The notes under the pieces were generated by a model, which saw only the letters and a list, made by a program, of their open reading frames with translations, ran no database searches and was not told the origin of the DNA. Below are positions 7,918 to 15,869 of a DNA stretch of 64,000 bases, one piece after another (positions within the stretch are counted from its first letter, which is position 1; each line of letters opens with the position of its first letter). The translations under genes were made by a program, and so were the position numbers. The DNA comes from Haloterrigena gelatinilytica (GTDB lineage: Archaea > Halobacteriota > Halobacteria > Halobacteriales > Natrialbaceae). Location: the NCBI RefSeq assembly GCF_013342145.1, contig NZ_JABUQZ010000001.1, forward strand, positions 62,001 through 126,000, read 5' to 3'.

Positions 7918-8047
7918 CCTCGCCGGCCTCCGTCCCCGAGTCGGTCTCCGTCTCGGCCGACAGTTCGTCGGCCGCCGTTCGCACGGCCTCGAGATCCACG
8001 TCGTAATCCGCGCCTCGATCGAAGAGTTCGGCCCAGCTCGCTGGCAT
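7910..8047 (-). CDS. 45-residue acidic partner of the PIN-like protein
   Basis: A very short gene starting M-P-A-S-W-A-E-L-F-D-R-G, followed by DVDLEAVRTAADELSAE and an acidic end (TETDSGTEAGEDA). Its TGA overlaps the ATG of the downstream PIN-like gene by eight bases (ATGCCTGA). Conserved Trp and Phe near the N-terminus and an amphipathic helix suggest a binding peptide. An antitoxin-like or chaperone role is a guess from position and size. Confidence 0.6.
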   Translation of the reverse strand: MPASWAELFDRGADYDVDLEAVRTAADELSAETETDSGTEAGEDA

Positions 8048-8277
8048 CGGCGAACCTTCGCGGCCCGAAGAGAAAAGCCCCGCGTCTCTCGAGTTCGACG
8101 GATTTGATATCGCAGTATGTGATTTACCTCGTTGAAACCGGGGAAGTGACGAACCCAGCCGACAGCCGCCGCTACACCGCTCGAGCGTCGTTCTCGCTGC
8201 GATTTTGCGGAGATTCGGTTCACTACCGTCGAAAACAGGAGAGACAGTGCGGAGAGGCGCCAGCTTCGAGCGACCGG

Positions 8278-9381
8278 TCACTCCGCTCGAGCCAGTACCC
8301 AGGAGAGGACGGCGCCGAGGACGAACGCGACGCCGACGTTGACGAACAGGCCGACGGCGCCGACGCCCAGCACGAACGCCAGCGATCGCCCACCCGAAAC
8401 CGGTTCGAACGCCGCTCGAGCCAACTCGAGCGAAACGACGACGAGCAGGACGCCGAGGACGGCGAGCGGAAACGCGGCCAGCAAGGCTCCCGTGGCCACG
8501 AGCGCCAGCGCGAGGTAGCCGACCCCGAGCAGCACGTTCGCACCGCCGGTGCGAGCGCCGAAGGCGTACTTTCCCGCGAGTCCGCCGCTGCCGTGGCACA
8601 TCGGCACGCCGCCGAGGGGAATCGCCGCCAGACAGGTCACGCCCATGCTCGTCGAGAGCGCGTCCGGCGAGATATCTCGGTCGTAGAGGTCGCCGCAGAG
8701 CAAGGCGGTCGCGATCGCCGCGTTCCCGACCGTCATCCCCAACTGCGCGACGGTCCCCTCGAGCGCGGCGCTCGACAGCGTCGGCCCGCCCGCCGGAAAG
8801 ACGGCGAGGGCGGGCATCCGCGGCGTCGGGAGCCCCGTCGTCGCGACGGCCGCGAGAGCGCCGAGTCCGAGCACGACCAGCACGCTGGCCTGCCGGTAGC
8901 CGACCAGCGCGAACAGGCCGACGACGGCCAGTCCGCCGATCGCGACCGGGAGGTTCCCCGCGGAGAGATCGACGGCCGCCTCGAGGAGGAGCAGGGCGAC
9001 GGCGAACTGGACGCCGCGAATCACGGGTTCGCCGACGACTCGCTGGAGCCGGCCGACGAGCCCCAGTTTCCCCACCGCGAGCAGTATCCCTCCCGCCACC
9101 AGGCCGGCGGCGGCGAGTTCCGCGTAGGTGAGCGTCCCGACGATCGCCAGCCCGATCAGGGCCTTCATCGGCTCGACGGACAGCGGCAGCCCGTAGTAGA
9201 GCCCCCAGACGATCTGGAAGACGCCGAAGCCGACCAGCACGTGGGGCAGCGAGACGCTCGTCGTCGCCGCGAGGGCGACCAACAGCGGCAACACCGTAAC
9301 CGAATCACCTAGCGCGCCCGTCAGCTCGCTCGTCGAGAACTCGAGCGCGGAACCGGTCCCAGACCGGAACGAATACGCCAT
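8278..9381 (-). CDS. Putative sulfate/molybdate permease of the MOT1 type
   Basis: 367 residues, almost all hydrophobic with about 10-11 predicted helices. MOT1 hallmarks are present: LPLSVEPMKALIGLAIV (consensus PVQPMKAIAA) in the N-terminal half and GGVPMCHGSGGLAGKYAFGARTGGANV in the second. MOT1-type transporters import molybdate, needed for molybdopterin enzymes, although some relatives act on sulfate. It stands alone; its promoter lies in the AT-richer region just above 9381. No ModABC genes are seen nearby. Confidence 0.85.
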   Translation of the reverse strand: MAYSFRSGTGSALEFSTSELTGALGDSVTVLPLLVALAATTSVSLPHVLVGFGVFQIVWGLYYGLPLSVEPMKALIGLAIVGTLTYAELAAAGLVAGGILLAVGKLGLVGRLQRVVGEPVIRGVQFAVALLLLEAAVDLSAGNLPVAIGGLAVVGLFALVGYRQASVLVVLGLGALAAVATTGLPTPRMPALAVFPAGGPTLSSAALEGTVAQLGMTVGNAAIATALLCGDLYDRDISPDALSTSMGVTCLAAIPLGGVPMCHGSGGLAGKYAFGARTGGANVLLGVGYLALALVATGALLAAFPLAVLGVLLVVVSLELARAAFEPVSGGRSLAFVLGVGAVGLFVNVGVAFVLGAVLSWVLARAE

Positions 9382-9466
9382 CTATACCCGGTACAGTCGG
9401 AACCCTTTTGAGACTTACCAGTAACCGACTTCCGTTTCTCTTCGAGGCTGAAGAAACGGAATCCCG

Positions 9467-9870
9467 TTACTGCTGAACGCTCGCGAGCGGTCGATTACGC
9501 GACGGAGACTGTGCGTCCCGAGGGGCACCGTGTTCTAGCCCGTTCCACTCGTCGTCGATGTCGCCCGTCGATCTCGAGCAGCGCCGTACCGACGTGCCGT
9601 ACTGCGTCAGGGTCGTCCGAAGACCCTGATCGATGAGTTCGCCCGCGGTTCGCGCGGTCTCGTCGACGTCGCCGTCGAGAGAGACGGTGACCAGTGCGTA
9701 GTCCTCCTCCTCGATGTCGCCCTCCCGCTGGATGGAAGCCGGGCGTCTTCCCCGTACGTGTCCGCGACGAACGCTGCAGCGTCTCGAGCGGGTAGTTCGT
9801 TTCTACGAGACCTGCTTCCTGATCCTCCCGTCACTGTCGGGTGCGTAACGCCGAACGACGGGACCGACAT
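9467..9870 (-). pseudogene. Frameshifted relic of an unidentified gene
   Basis: Starting at 9870 the frame reads MSVPSFGVTHPTVTGG... to FVADTYGEDARLP. Near 9735 the coding-like character moves to another frame: IQREGDIEEEDYALVTVSLDG, DVDETARTAGELIDQGLRTTL, ending at TAA 9467-9469. The second part has convincing haloarchaeal protein composition (acidic, alternating beta-like), whereas the original frame becomes Arg/Ser-rich after the shift. No in-frame start is available for the second part. I do not recognise the family. Confidence 0.5.
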
Positions 9871-9915
9871 AAATCAAATATAGCTATACCAAACTAGTTG
9901 CTTCGCGTCCGGTGC

Positions 9916-10680
9916 CTAGTTATCGACGGACTCGAGCGAGTCCGCCTCGAAGGCGTCGCTGTACCGCGCTAGCGTGGATTCGTAGCCGGCCATCGCGAGG
10001 TCGTAGGTCTCGCGCAGGTCGGCGATCGGGGTCTCGCTGGCGTCGATCCGCAGGTCGTTGTACGCCGGCTCCCAGTCGTGGCGCTCGGTCGTCTCGACGA
10101 CGACCGCCGCGCTCTGGACCGACAGCTCCTCGCGCTTGTCGCCGCCCTCGAGATCGCCCGCCGCGAGGGCGTCGATCAACCGCTTCGCGAGCGGATCGGT
10201 CTCGGCGTCGTCCCGAACCGCCTCCGGCCCCGTCGCGGGGTCGGTCGTCTCGTGGACGGCGTTGGCCGCGTAGTTGGCCGCGGCCGCTTCGAGGACGTCC
10301 TCGCCGGTCAGCATGTTGCCGGCGACGGTGAAATTGTCGCGCTCGAGGTGCCCGGAGCGCTCGACGCACTCCGCGCCGGTGAAGGCGAACGTCCCCTCGC
10401 GATCGACGCCGTGGAGCTGTCGCTGCGGGGCGCCCTCGTCGGCGTTGAGCAGCGCCTCGAGGGCATCATCGACCGCGAGCCCGTCCTCGACGTACGCGAG
10501 TCCGCGGTCGCCGAGTTCGACGTTGACCAGGCTCTGGGTCGCGACGGCGCCGCGGTCGCTGACGAACGGACAGAGCGCGCCGACGCCGGGTAGACGTGTC
10601 GTCACGGCGACGCCGAATCGGTGGTGGCTGTCGCCGTCCGGCGTCTCGTAGGCCTCGTGGGCGCAGATGCTGAAGGTCAT
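9916..10680 (-). CDS. DUF1028 family (Ntn-hydrolase-like) protein
   Basis: 254 residues from MTFSICAHEAYE, the usual DUF1028 opening; nine earlier codons are open but outside family homology. Characteristic blocks are FGVAVTTRLPGVGALCPF, GAVATQSLVNVELGDRGL, RQLHGVDREGTFAFTG and FTVAGNMLTGEDV, plus a C-terminal section ending in a predicted helix. The domain folds like Ntn hydrolases and is often linked to amidase-type or peptidoglycan-like functions in bacteria. The physiological substrate in archaea is unknown. Confidence 0.85.
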   Translation of the reverse strand: MTFSICAHEAYETPDGDSHHRFGVAVTTRLPGVGALCPFVSDRGAVATQSLVNVELGDRGLAYVEDGLAVDDALEALLNADEGAPQRQLHGVDREGTFAFTGAECVERSGHLERDNFTVAGNMLTGEDVLEAAAANYAANAVHETTDPATGPEAVRDDAETDPLAKRLIDALAAGDLEGGDKREELSVQSAAVVVETTERHDWEPAYNDLRIDASETPIADLRETYDLAMAGYESTLARYSDAFEADSLESVDN

Positions 10681-10891
10681 CGTTCGTGGATCATCGCTCG
10701 CGGACAAAAATCACGCGCCGGTCTCGTCGGGCGGTGGTCGATCCCGGTTCGTCCGCGGATTCGCCGGGTTTTCTGACGGAACCCTCGGTAGCGCCTCGAG
10801 ACTCGGTTGCTCATTTTCGGGCCCGACTCATTCGAAGTCGTGACTGTGTCTGACGTAAGAACTATACTGGCGGCCGCGGTGGGTTACGCCA

Positions 10892-11254
10892 ATGGGACTT
10901 ATGAGCAAAATCCTCGGCGGCGGTCAGTCTCGGACGGCCGAGGACTACGTCGAACTGGATCTCGACGACGCGTCGGCGAGTTCGGCCGAGGCGGCCATGC
11001 AGGTACACATCGCCGAAGTCAACGACCAGGCCGACGCCATCGATATCAAAGACGCCGTCTACGACGGCGACATCGTCATCGCGGACATCACGCGTCTGCG
11101 AACCTCGGACAGCACCGTCGAACACATCGTCGACGAACTCCGGCAGGTCGCCCAGGAGGTCGACGGCGACATCGTCCGGAAGGGCGACGATCAGATCATC
11201 ATCACGCCGACCGGCGTCCACATCAGCCGCGAGAAACTGGGCCAGCGGGTCTGA
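10892..11254 (+). CDS. sepF: Archaeal SepF cell-division protein
   Basis: 120 residues. The N-terminal amphipathic, membrane-targeting helix MGLMSKILGGGQSRTAEDYVELD is followed by the SepF core (VHIAEVNDQADAIDIKDAVYDGD, TRLRTSDSTVEHIVDELRQ, VRKGDDQIIITPTGVHI). In archaea SepF anchors FtsZ1/FtsZ2 to the membrane at the division site. A TATA-like AACTATACT lies about 30 bases upstream (from 10860). A start at 10901 (MSKILGGG) is also possible. Monocistronic. Confidence 0.93.
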   Translation: MGLMSKILGGGQSRTAEDYVELDLDDASASSAEAAMQVHIAEVNDQADAIDIKDAVYDGDIVIADITRLRTSDSTVEHIVDELRQVAQEVDGDIVRKGDDQIIITPTGVHISREKLGQRV

Positions 11255-11775
11255 ATCGGCGATTCGACTGTTCTGCGGTCCATCTCGTTCGTACTCGAGG
11301 GCGGGCGTTCCTTCCGTCGAACCGGCGTCGGGAGAACCGTATCGGTTCGAACAGGCCGACCAGTGTTCCGTGATCTCACACGACACGGTACGACTCCGCG
11401 AGCCGGCGCTATTTTCCGGATTTTGTTGCCGTACCCAGTGACGAAAGCGGCGAGCGACGACCGCCGGTCTCGAGTCCCCTGCCATCGATCCCGTCGCTGC
11501 GGTCGAATAAAGGCCGGACGTACGATGGGTAACGGAGCTGTCACGAGTGGCGACGCGTCGCTGCCGTGGTTCCGGAGCCGCGGTACGGCTTACCCTGAGA
11601 CGTAGTTGAAAGGGGGTCTCGAGCCAATTCCCGGCCACAGCATGAGTACGCGACTACCGACCCCACCCGGTCCGGGACGGTGCCCGGACTCGAGGCGGGG
11701 CGATCGAAGACGTCGCCCGCCAGCCGCGTCGTCCGGACGACCGAAGCGACGAGCGGACGCCGGAGGTGTGCGACC
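11255..11775. other. Non-coding stretch upstream of the rhodanese-siroheme gene
   Basis: About 520 bases with no gene I can support. Several frames are open, but their translations are Arg/Ser/Pro-rich shadows. The only notable features are AT-richer patches near 11410-11430 and 11505-11512 (GAATAAAG), possible promoter sites for the unit beginning at 11776. Confidence 0.4.
11762..11768 (+). promoter_or_regulatory. Strong Shine-Dalgarno site GGAGGTG deciding the start at 11776
   Basis: GGAGGTG, seven bases before the GTG at 11776. Many haloarchaeal genes here have no such site. It selects the GTG start over upstream in-frame Met codons, whose translation (MPGLEAGRSKTSPAS...) looks non-coding. 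Confidence 0.8.
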
Positions 11776-14202
11776 GTGAGCGACGCGCCGCGCGTCGTCT
11801 CTCCGTCGTGGCTCGCAGACCGCCGCGACTCGGTGACGGTCGTCGACGTCCGCGAGGAGCGCGAGTACGAGGAATTGGGCCACGTACCGGGCGCGGTCAA
11901 CGTCCCGACCGAGACCTTCCGCGATCCGAGCAGCGTCGCCGAGGGGAAACTGCCCGGCGCACAGGCTTTCGCCGACCGCATGAGCGAGGCGGGAATCGAG
12001 CGCGACGACGCTATCGTCGCCGTCGACGACGAACGCGGCGTCAACGCGGCCCGATTCCTGCTCACCGCGACCGTCTACGGCCACGAGGGCGACCTCTACC
12101 TGTTCGACGGCGGTCTCGAGGCGTGGCTCGCTGAGACGGACGCCGACCTCGAGACGACCGAGCTTGAGTCGGAATCGAACTCGGATTCGCAACTGGAGAC
12201 GACGTACGAGGCCGTCAGGCGCGACGACGCCCCGATCGTCGACCGCGAGGACGTCGAGGCGGCCGTCGAGGGCGACGCCGTCGTCGTCGACACCCGGACC
12301 ACCGCCGAGTACGACCAGTCGCACATCCCCGGCGCGGTGCAACTCGGCTGGGAGGCCCTGCTCGAGGACGACACCGACCGACTGAAGCCCGAGGACGAAC
12401 TCGAGGCGCTGCTCGCCGACCGGGGCATCGAGCCGGATGATCGGATCGTCCTCTACTGTAACACCGCGCGGCGGTTGAGCCACACCTACGTCGTCCTCCG
12501 ACACCTCGGCTACGAGAACGTCGCGTTCTACGAGGGGAGCCTGACCGACTGGGTGCGCGCGGAGGCACCCGAGTGGGACCCCGTCGATCTCAAGCGGCAG
12601 GTCCGCGCGTACGCCGACGCCGGCGGATTCGACGCGATGGTCGCGGAACTCGGCGAAGACGTCCTCAATCGGCTGAAGCTGATCGGCCTCTACCACCAGA
12701 AACAGCGGGGCTACTTCATGCTCCGCACGCGGGCGCCCGGCGGGATCCTCACCGCGGAACAGGCCCGCGTCATCGGCGAGGTCGCCGACGAGTTCGCCCG
12801 GGCGCCCGAGGCGTACGGCGGGCCCGACCAGAATCCCGTCTTCGGCGACGGTTACCTCGACGTGACGACCCGGCAGGACGTCCAGATGCACTGGATCCGG
12901 ATATCGGATATCGACGAAATCTGGGATCGGTACGAGGCGGTCGGCCTCGAGACGATGCAGGCCTGCGGCAACTCGGTGCGCAACGTCGTCGGCTGTCCCG
13001 CCGCGGGGATCGACGCCGACGAGACGATCGACGTCCGGCCGACGGTCGAACGCGTCAGCGAGCGGTTCCTCGGCGACCACCACTACGCCAACCTGCCGCG
13101 GAAGTTCAAGGTCAGCGTCACCGGCTGCCACGAGGACTGCGCCCGGTCGGGGATCCAGGACCTCGGACTGACGCCGGCGGTGAAGGACGATCGCGACGGG
13201 TTCGTCGCCCGGGTGGGCGGCGGCCTCTCGGACGGCCCGCGGATCGCCAGCGACGTCGATCTCTTCGTCGAACCCGATCAGGTCGACGACCTCGTGGCCG
13301 CGATGGCCGACCTGTTCATGGACCGGGGCAGCTACCTCGACACCGCCGTCAACCGCCTGCGCTTTCTCGTCGAGGAACTCGGCCCCGAGCGGTTCAGGGA
13401 GGAACTCGAGTCCTCCGCCGACTTCGAGTTCGTCTCCCCCGACGAGACGCTGACGACCGACTACCGCGGCGACCACGTCGGCGTCCACGAGCAGGACGAC
13501 GGTCGCTCCTACGTGGGGTTGAACGTCCCGACGGGGCGGATGGGCGGCGACGAGTTCGCGGAACTGGCGCGACTCGCCGAAGCCCTCGGCGACGGCGAAC
13601 TCCGCCTGACGCCGAACCAGAACGTGCTCGTCCCCCACCTCGCGGACGACGCCCTCGAGACGTTCCTCGAGGAACCGGTCGTCGAACGCTACGGCCCCGA
13701 TCCAGGTCCCTTCGCGCGCGGGATCGTCACCTGCACCGGACGGGAGTTCTGCAACTACGGGATCATCGAGACGAAGAACCGCGCGATCAGGTGGGCCCGC
13801 GAACTCGACGACTGGGCCGAGGAAGTCGGTATCGCGGACGACCACGACGCGATCCGCGTTCACATGTCGGGCTGCTCGGCCTCCTGTGCGCAGCCCCAGG
13901 TCGGCGATTTCGGCCTTCGCGGCGAGGTCTACCGCGACGACTACGAGTCCGGTCGCGCGGCCGACCTCGGGCTGGGCGGGGACCTCGGCGACGACGAGTT
14001 CATCGACTGGCTCGTCGGGAAGATCCCGATCGACGACGTGCCGGACGTGATTCGAGAGATGATGCTGGCCTACGAGGGCGACCGCGAGGCGGGCGAATCG
14101 TTCGCCGACTGGACCGACCGGAAATCCGACGCGGAACTGCGCGAGATCGTCGCGGAGCGTCCGCCGGCCGAGCCGCCCGTCGTCGGCACGGAGGTGAGCT
14201 GA
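11776..14202 (+). CDS. Double rhodanese / siroheme [4Fe-4S] sulfite-or-nitrite reductase fusion
   Basis: 808 residues from GTG. Rhodanese 1 (~10-120) lacks its catalytic Cys (VDDERG in the loop). Rhodanese 2 (~155-262) keeps it (LYCNTARR, Cys228). Residues ~275-800 are a two-lobed siroheme reductase. The C-terminal lobe has TCTGREFC (Cys653, Cys659) and SGCSASC (Cys700, Cys704), the C-x5-C...C-x3-C cluster/siroheme motif. The N-terminal lobe also has a GCHEDC signature (Cys451, Cys455) plus Cys397/Cys407. The sulfurtransferase fusion points to sulfite or a sulfur oxyanion as substrate, but nitrite is not excluded. The FrhB-like gene follows with no gap and is the likely electron donor. Confidence 0.88.
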   Translation: MSDAPRVVSPSWLADRRDSVTVVDVREEREYEELGHVPGAVNVPTETFRDPSSVAEGKLPGAQAFADRMSEAGIERDDAIVAVDDERGVNAARFLLTATVYGHEGDLYLFDGGLEAWLAETDADLETTELESESNSDSQLETTYEAVRRDDAPIVDREDVEAAVEGDAVVVDTRTTAEYDQSHIPGAVQLGWEALLEDDTDRLKPEDELEALLADRGIEPDDRIVLYCNTARRLSHTYVVLRHLGYENVAFYEGSLTDWVRAEAPEWDPVDLKRQVRAYADAGGFDAMVAELGEDVLNRLKLIGLYHQKQRGYFMLRTRAPGGILTAEQARVIGEVADEFARAPEAYGGPDQNPVFGDGYLDVTTRQDVQMHWIRISDIDEIWDRYEAVGLETMQACGNSVRNVVGCPAAGIDADETIDVRPTVERVSERFLGDHHYANLPRKFKVSVTGCHEDCARSGIQDLGLTPAVKDDRDGFVARVGGGLSDGPRIASDVDLFVEPDQVDDLVAAMADLFMDRGSYLDTAVNRLRFLVEELGPERFREELESSADFEFVSPDETLTTDYRGDHVGVHEQDDGRSYVGLNVPTGRMGGDEFAELARLAEALGDGELRLTPNQNVLVPHLADDALETFLEEPVVERYGPDPGPFARGIVTCTGREFCNYGIIETKNRAIRWARELDDWAEEVGIADDHDAIRVHMSGCSASCAQPQVGDFGLRGEVYRDDYESGRAADLGLGGDLGDDEFIDWLVGKIPIDDVPDVIREMMLAYEGDREAGESFADWTDRKSDAELREIVAERPPAEPPVVGTEVS

Positions 14203-15462
14203 ATGGTCGCGGACAACCGTCCGTCGATTCCGGAACCCGACTCGACCGGCCCCGAACCCAAGGGCGCCGGCGGCGACCCGCGAGAGCTGAACGACGACGT
14301 GACCGAACCGCCGGGGAAGATCTGGTTCCGCGATCTGGACGAAGCCGTCATCGAGGCCGACCGCTGTATCCAGTGTGCCTCCTGCGTCGCGGCCTGTCCG
14401 TCCGACTCGATCGGCATCGACGAGGCGGAGCACCGCCCCACGCTGGTCAAGATGTGCACCGGCTGCTCGCGCTGCTGGGATTTCTGTCCCCGCAGCGGCC
14501 TGCGGTACGAACGCCACCTCGAGTTGGCCGTCGAGGAGCGCGCCCTCGAGGAGCCCGCGACCTACGCCGCGCGAGCGGACGGCGACGCGGCGGCGGCCGG
14601 ACAGGACGGCGGCGCCGTGACCGCCCTACTGGCCGAACTGATCGAATCCGGCGACCTCGACGGCGCGGTCGTCGCCCGCGAGAGCGATTCGGGTCCGCTG
14701 CGCGGGGAGCCGTTCCTCGCGACCTCCCGCGAGGACCTCCTCGAGGCCGGCGGCAGCATCTACAACCAGACGATGGGGCTGGGACGAATCGACGATCTGC
14801 TGGCCGAGGAGGGACTCGATCCCGCCGAGACGGACCTCGCGCTCGTCGGGACGCCCTGCGTGATCCAGGGCGCGACCGCGCTCGACCGCTACGACCACGA
14901 GCCGGCCGATCCGATCGCGCTGACGGTCGCGCTGATGTGTACCCGGAGCTTCGAGCACGGGCGGCTGGTCTCGCGCCTCGAGCGCTTCGACGTCGATCCG
15001 GAACGAGTCGACAAGCTCGACATCACCGCCGGCGTGCTTTACGCCTTCGACGAGTCCGGCGACGTGTTGCTCGAGGCGGACGTCGACGAGTTCGACGCCG
15101 CGGGCCTGCGGGGCTGTTCGGAGTGTGCGGACTTCGTCGGCGCCGGGGCCGATATCAGCGCCGGCAACGTCGGCACCGAAGACGGTGAGACGACGGTCGT
15201 CGTTCGTACTGAGACCGGCCGCAACGCGTGGGAGAGCGCCGCTGACGGCCTCGAGACGACGGCGATCGACCGACCGGACACGCTCGAGCGACTCGCCGAC
15301 TGGAACCGGCGCCGCGCGGAGTCGACCCTCCCGCGGGCGTACGATCCCGAGGGCTCGGTCGGCATCAGCTACGAAGCGCACCGCGAGGCCTACGACGGCA
15401 CCGATCGGGAACCGCAGCCGCTGAACCCGGCGCGGGTTCACCAGTACGAGGAGTGGTGTTGA
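14203..15462 (+). CDS. FrhB-like F420-dependent oxidoreductase with bis-[4Fe-4S] ferredoxin domain
   Basis: 419 residues. A disordered N-terminus (1-40) is followed by two ferredoxin motifs, CIQCASCVAAC (Cys55/58/61/65) and CTGCSRCWDFC (Cys85/88/91/95). The FrhB/FdhB N-terminal domain follows (GGAVTALLAELIESGDLDGA), then the C-terminal domain with GTPCVIQGA and GCSECADFVGAGADISAGNVG. FrhB subunits bind FAD and F420. ATG directly abuts the TGA of the siroheme gene, so they are one operon. Methanogen Fsr joins the same two modules in one chain, so this protein probably passes F420H2 electrons to the reductase; that link is inference. Confidence 0.87.
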   Translation: MVADNRPSIPEPDSTGPEPKGAGGDPRELNDDVTEPPGKIWFRDLDEAVIEADRCIQCASCVAACPSDSIGIDEAEHRPTLVKMCTGCSRCWDFCPRSGLRYERHLELAVEERALEEPATYAARADGDAAAAGQDGGAVTALLAELIESGDLDGAVVARESDSGPLRGEPFLATSREDLLEAGGSIYNQTMGLGRIDDLLAEEGLDPAETDLALVGTPCVIQGATALDRYDHEPADPIALTVALMCTRSFEHGRLVSRLERFDVDPERVDKLDITAGVLYAFDESGDVLLEADVDEFDAAGLRGCSECADFVGAGADISAGNVGTEDGETTVVVRTETGRNAWESAADGLETTAIDRPDTLERLADWNRRRAESTLPRAYDPEGSVGISYEAHREAYDGTDREPQPLNPARVHQYEEWC

Positions 15463-15694
15463 GTCGCTCGCTCCCTTCGTTCGGGGAGCGGATCGCGCTC
15501 GACCGACGAACGCTCGTCTCGCGACGTGCTCGCTTCTGCTGCCGCCGATTTCGCTCGAGTCGATTTCCCGTTCGGCTCCGTCCGAATCGGTCGGCGAATC
15601 GACTCTCCGTCCCGGCCGGCCGGTCCAGATCACTCTGACGGCCGACCGGTCTGTTTCCCCGTTTCGGCCGGCCGAGCGGCCACCGCGGCCGGGC

Positions 15695-15808
15695 GGGACT
15701 GAAAGGGGCGACCCGCTGGCGCCTGCGCCAGCGGGTCGGGGCTTTCGGATGGGACTGAAAGGGGCTGCGCCGCTCGACCCACTGGACGAGCGGCGCAGGG
15801 GCTTTCGG
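15695..15808. repeat. Two tandem palindromic repeat units with conserved borders and unrelated stems
   Basis: Each unit reads GGGACTGAAAGGGGC, palindrome, GGGGCTTTCGG. Unit 1 (15695-15748) has stem GACCCGCTGGCGC/GCGCCAGCGGGTC with a 2-base centre. Unit 2 (15751-15808) has TGCGCCGCTCG/CGAGCGGCGCA with a 10-base loop. The 15- and 11-base borders are identical while the stems differ completely but stay perfectly paired. It lies in the 407-bp non-coding gap (15463-15869). The rest of that gap has a GCTCCC/GGGAGC hairpin just after the FrhB-like gene and no supportable gene. Confidence 0.85.
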
Positions 15809-15869
15809 TGTTTTCATCCGGCGGGAATTCCGGTGACGGGTTATTACCCGCAGTGTGTAATCCGTTTCC

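Noticed and set aside
7435-9312. A 625-codon plus-strand frame
   Set aside because: It runs across three minus-strand genes with strong homology features and is itself low-complexity Arg/Asp/Gly sequence.
11590-14517. A 975-codon open frame on the minus strand over the siroheme reductase gene
   Set aside because: It is the antisense shadow of a high-GC gene; its translation is Arg/Val/Asp-rich without motifs, while the plus strand has full catalytic signatures.
15695-15808. A minimal CRISPR array
   Set aside because: Only two units, and the variable parts are perfect palindromes rather than spacers; no cas genes are near.
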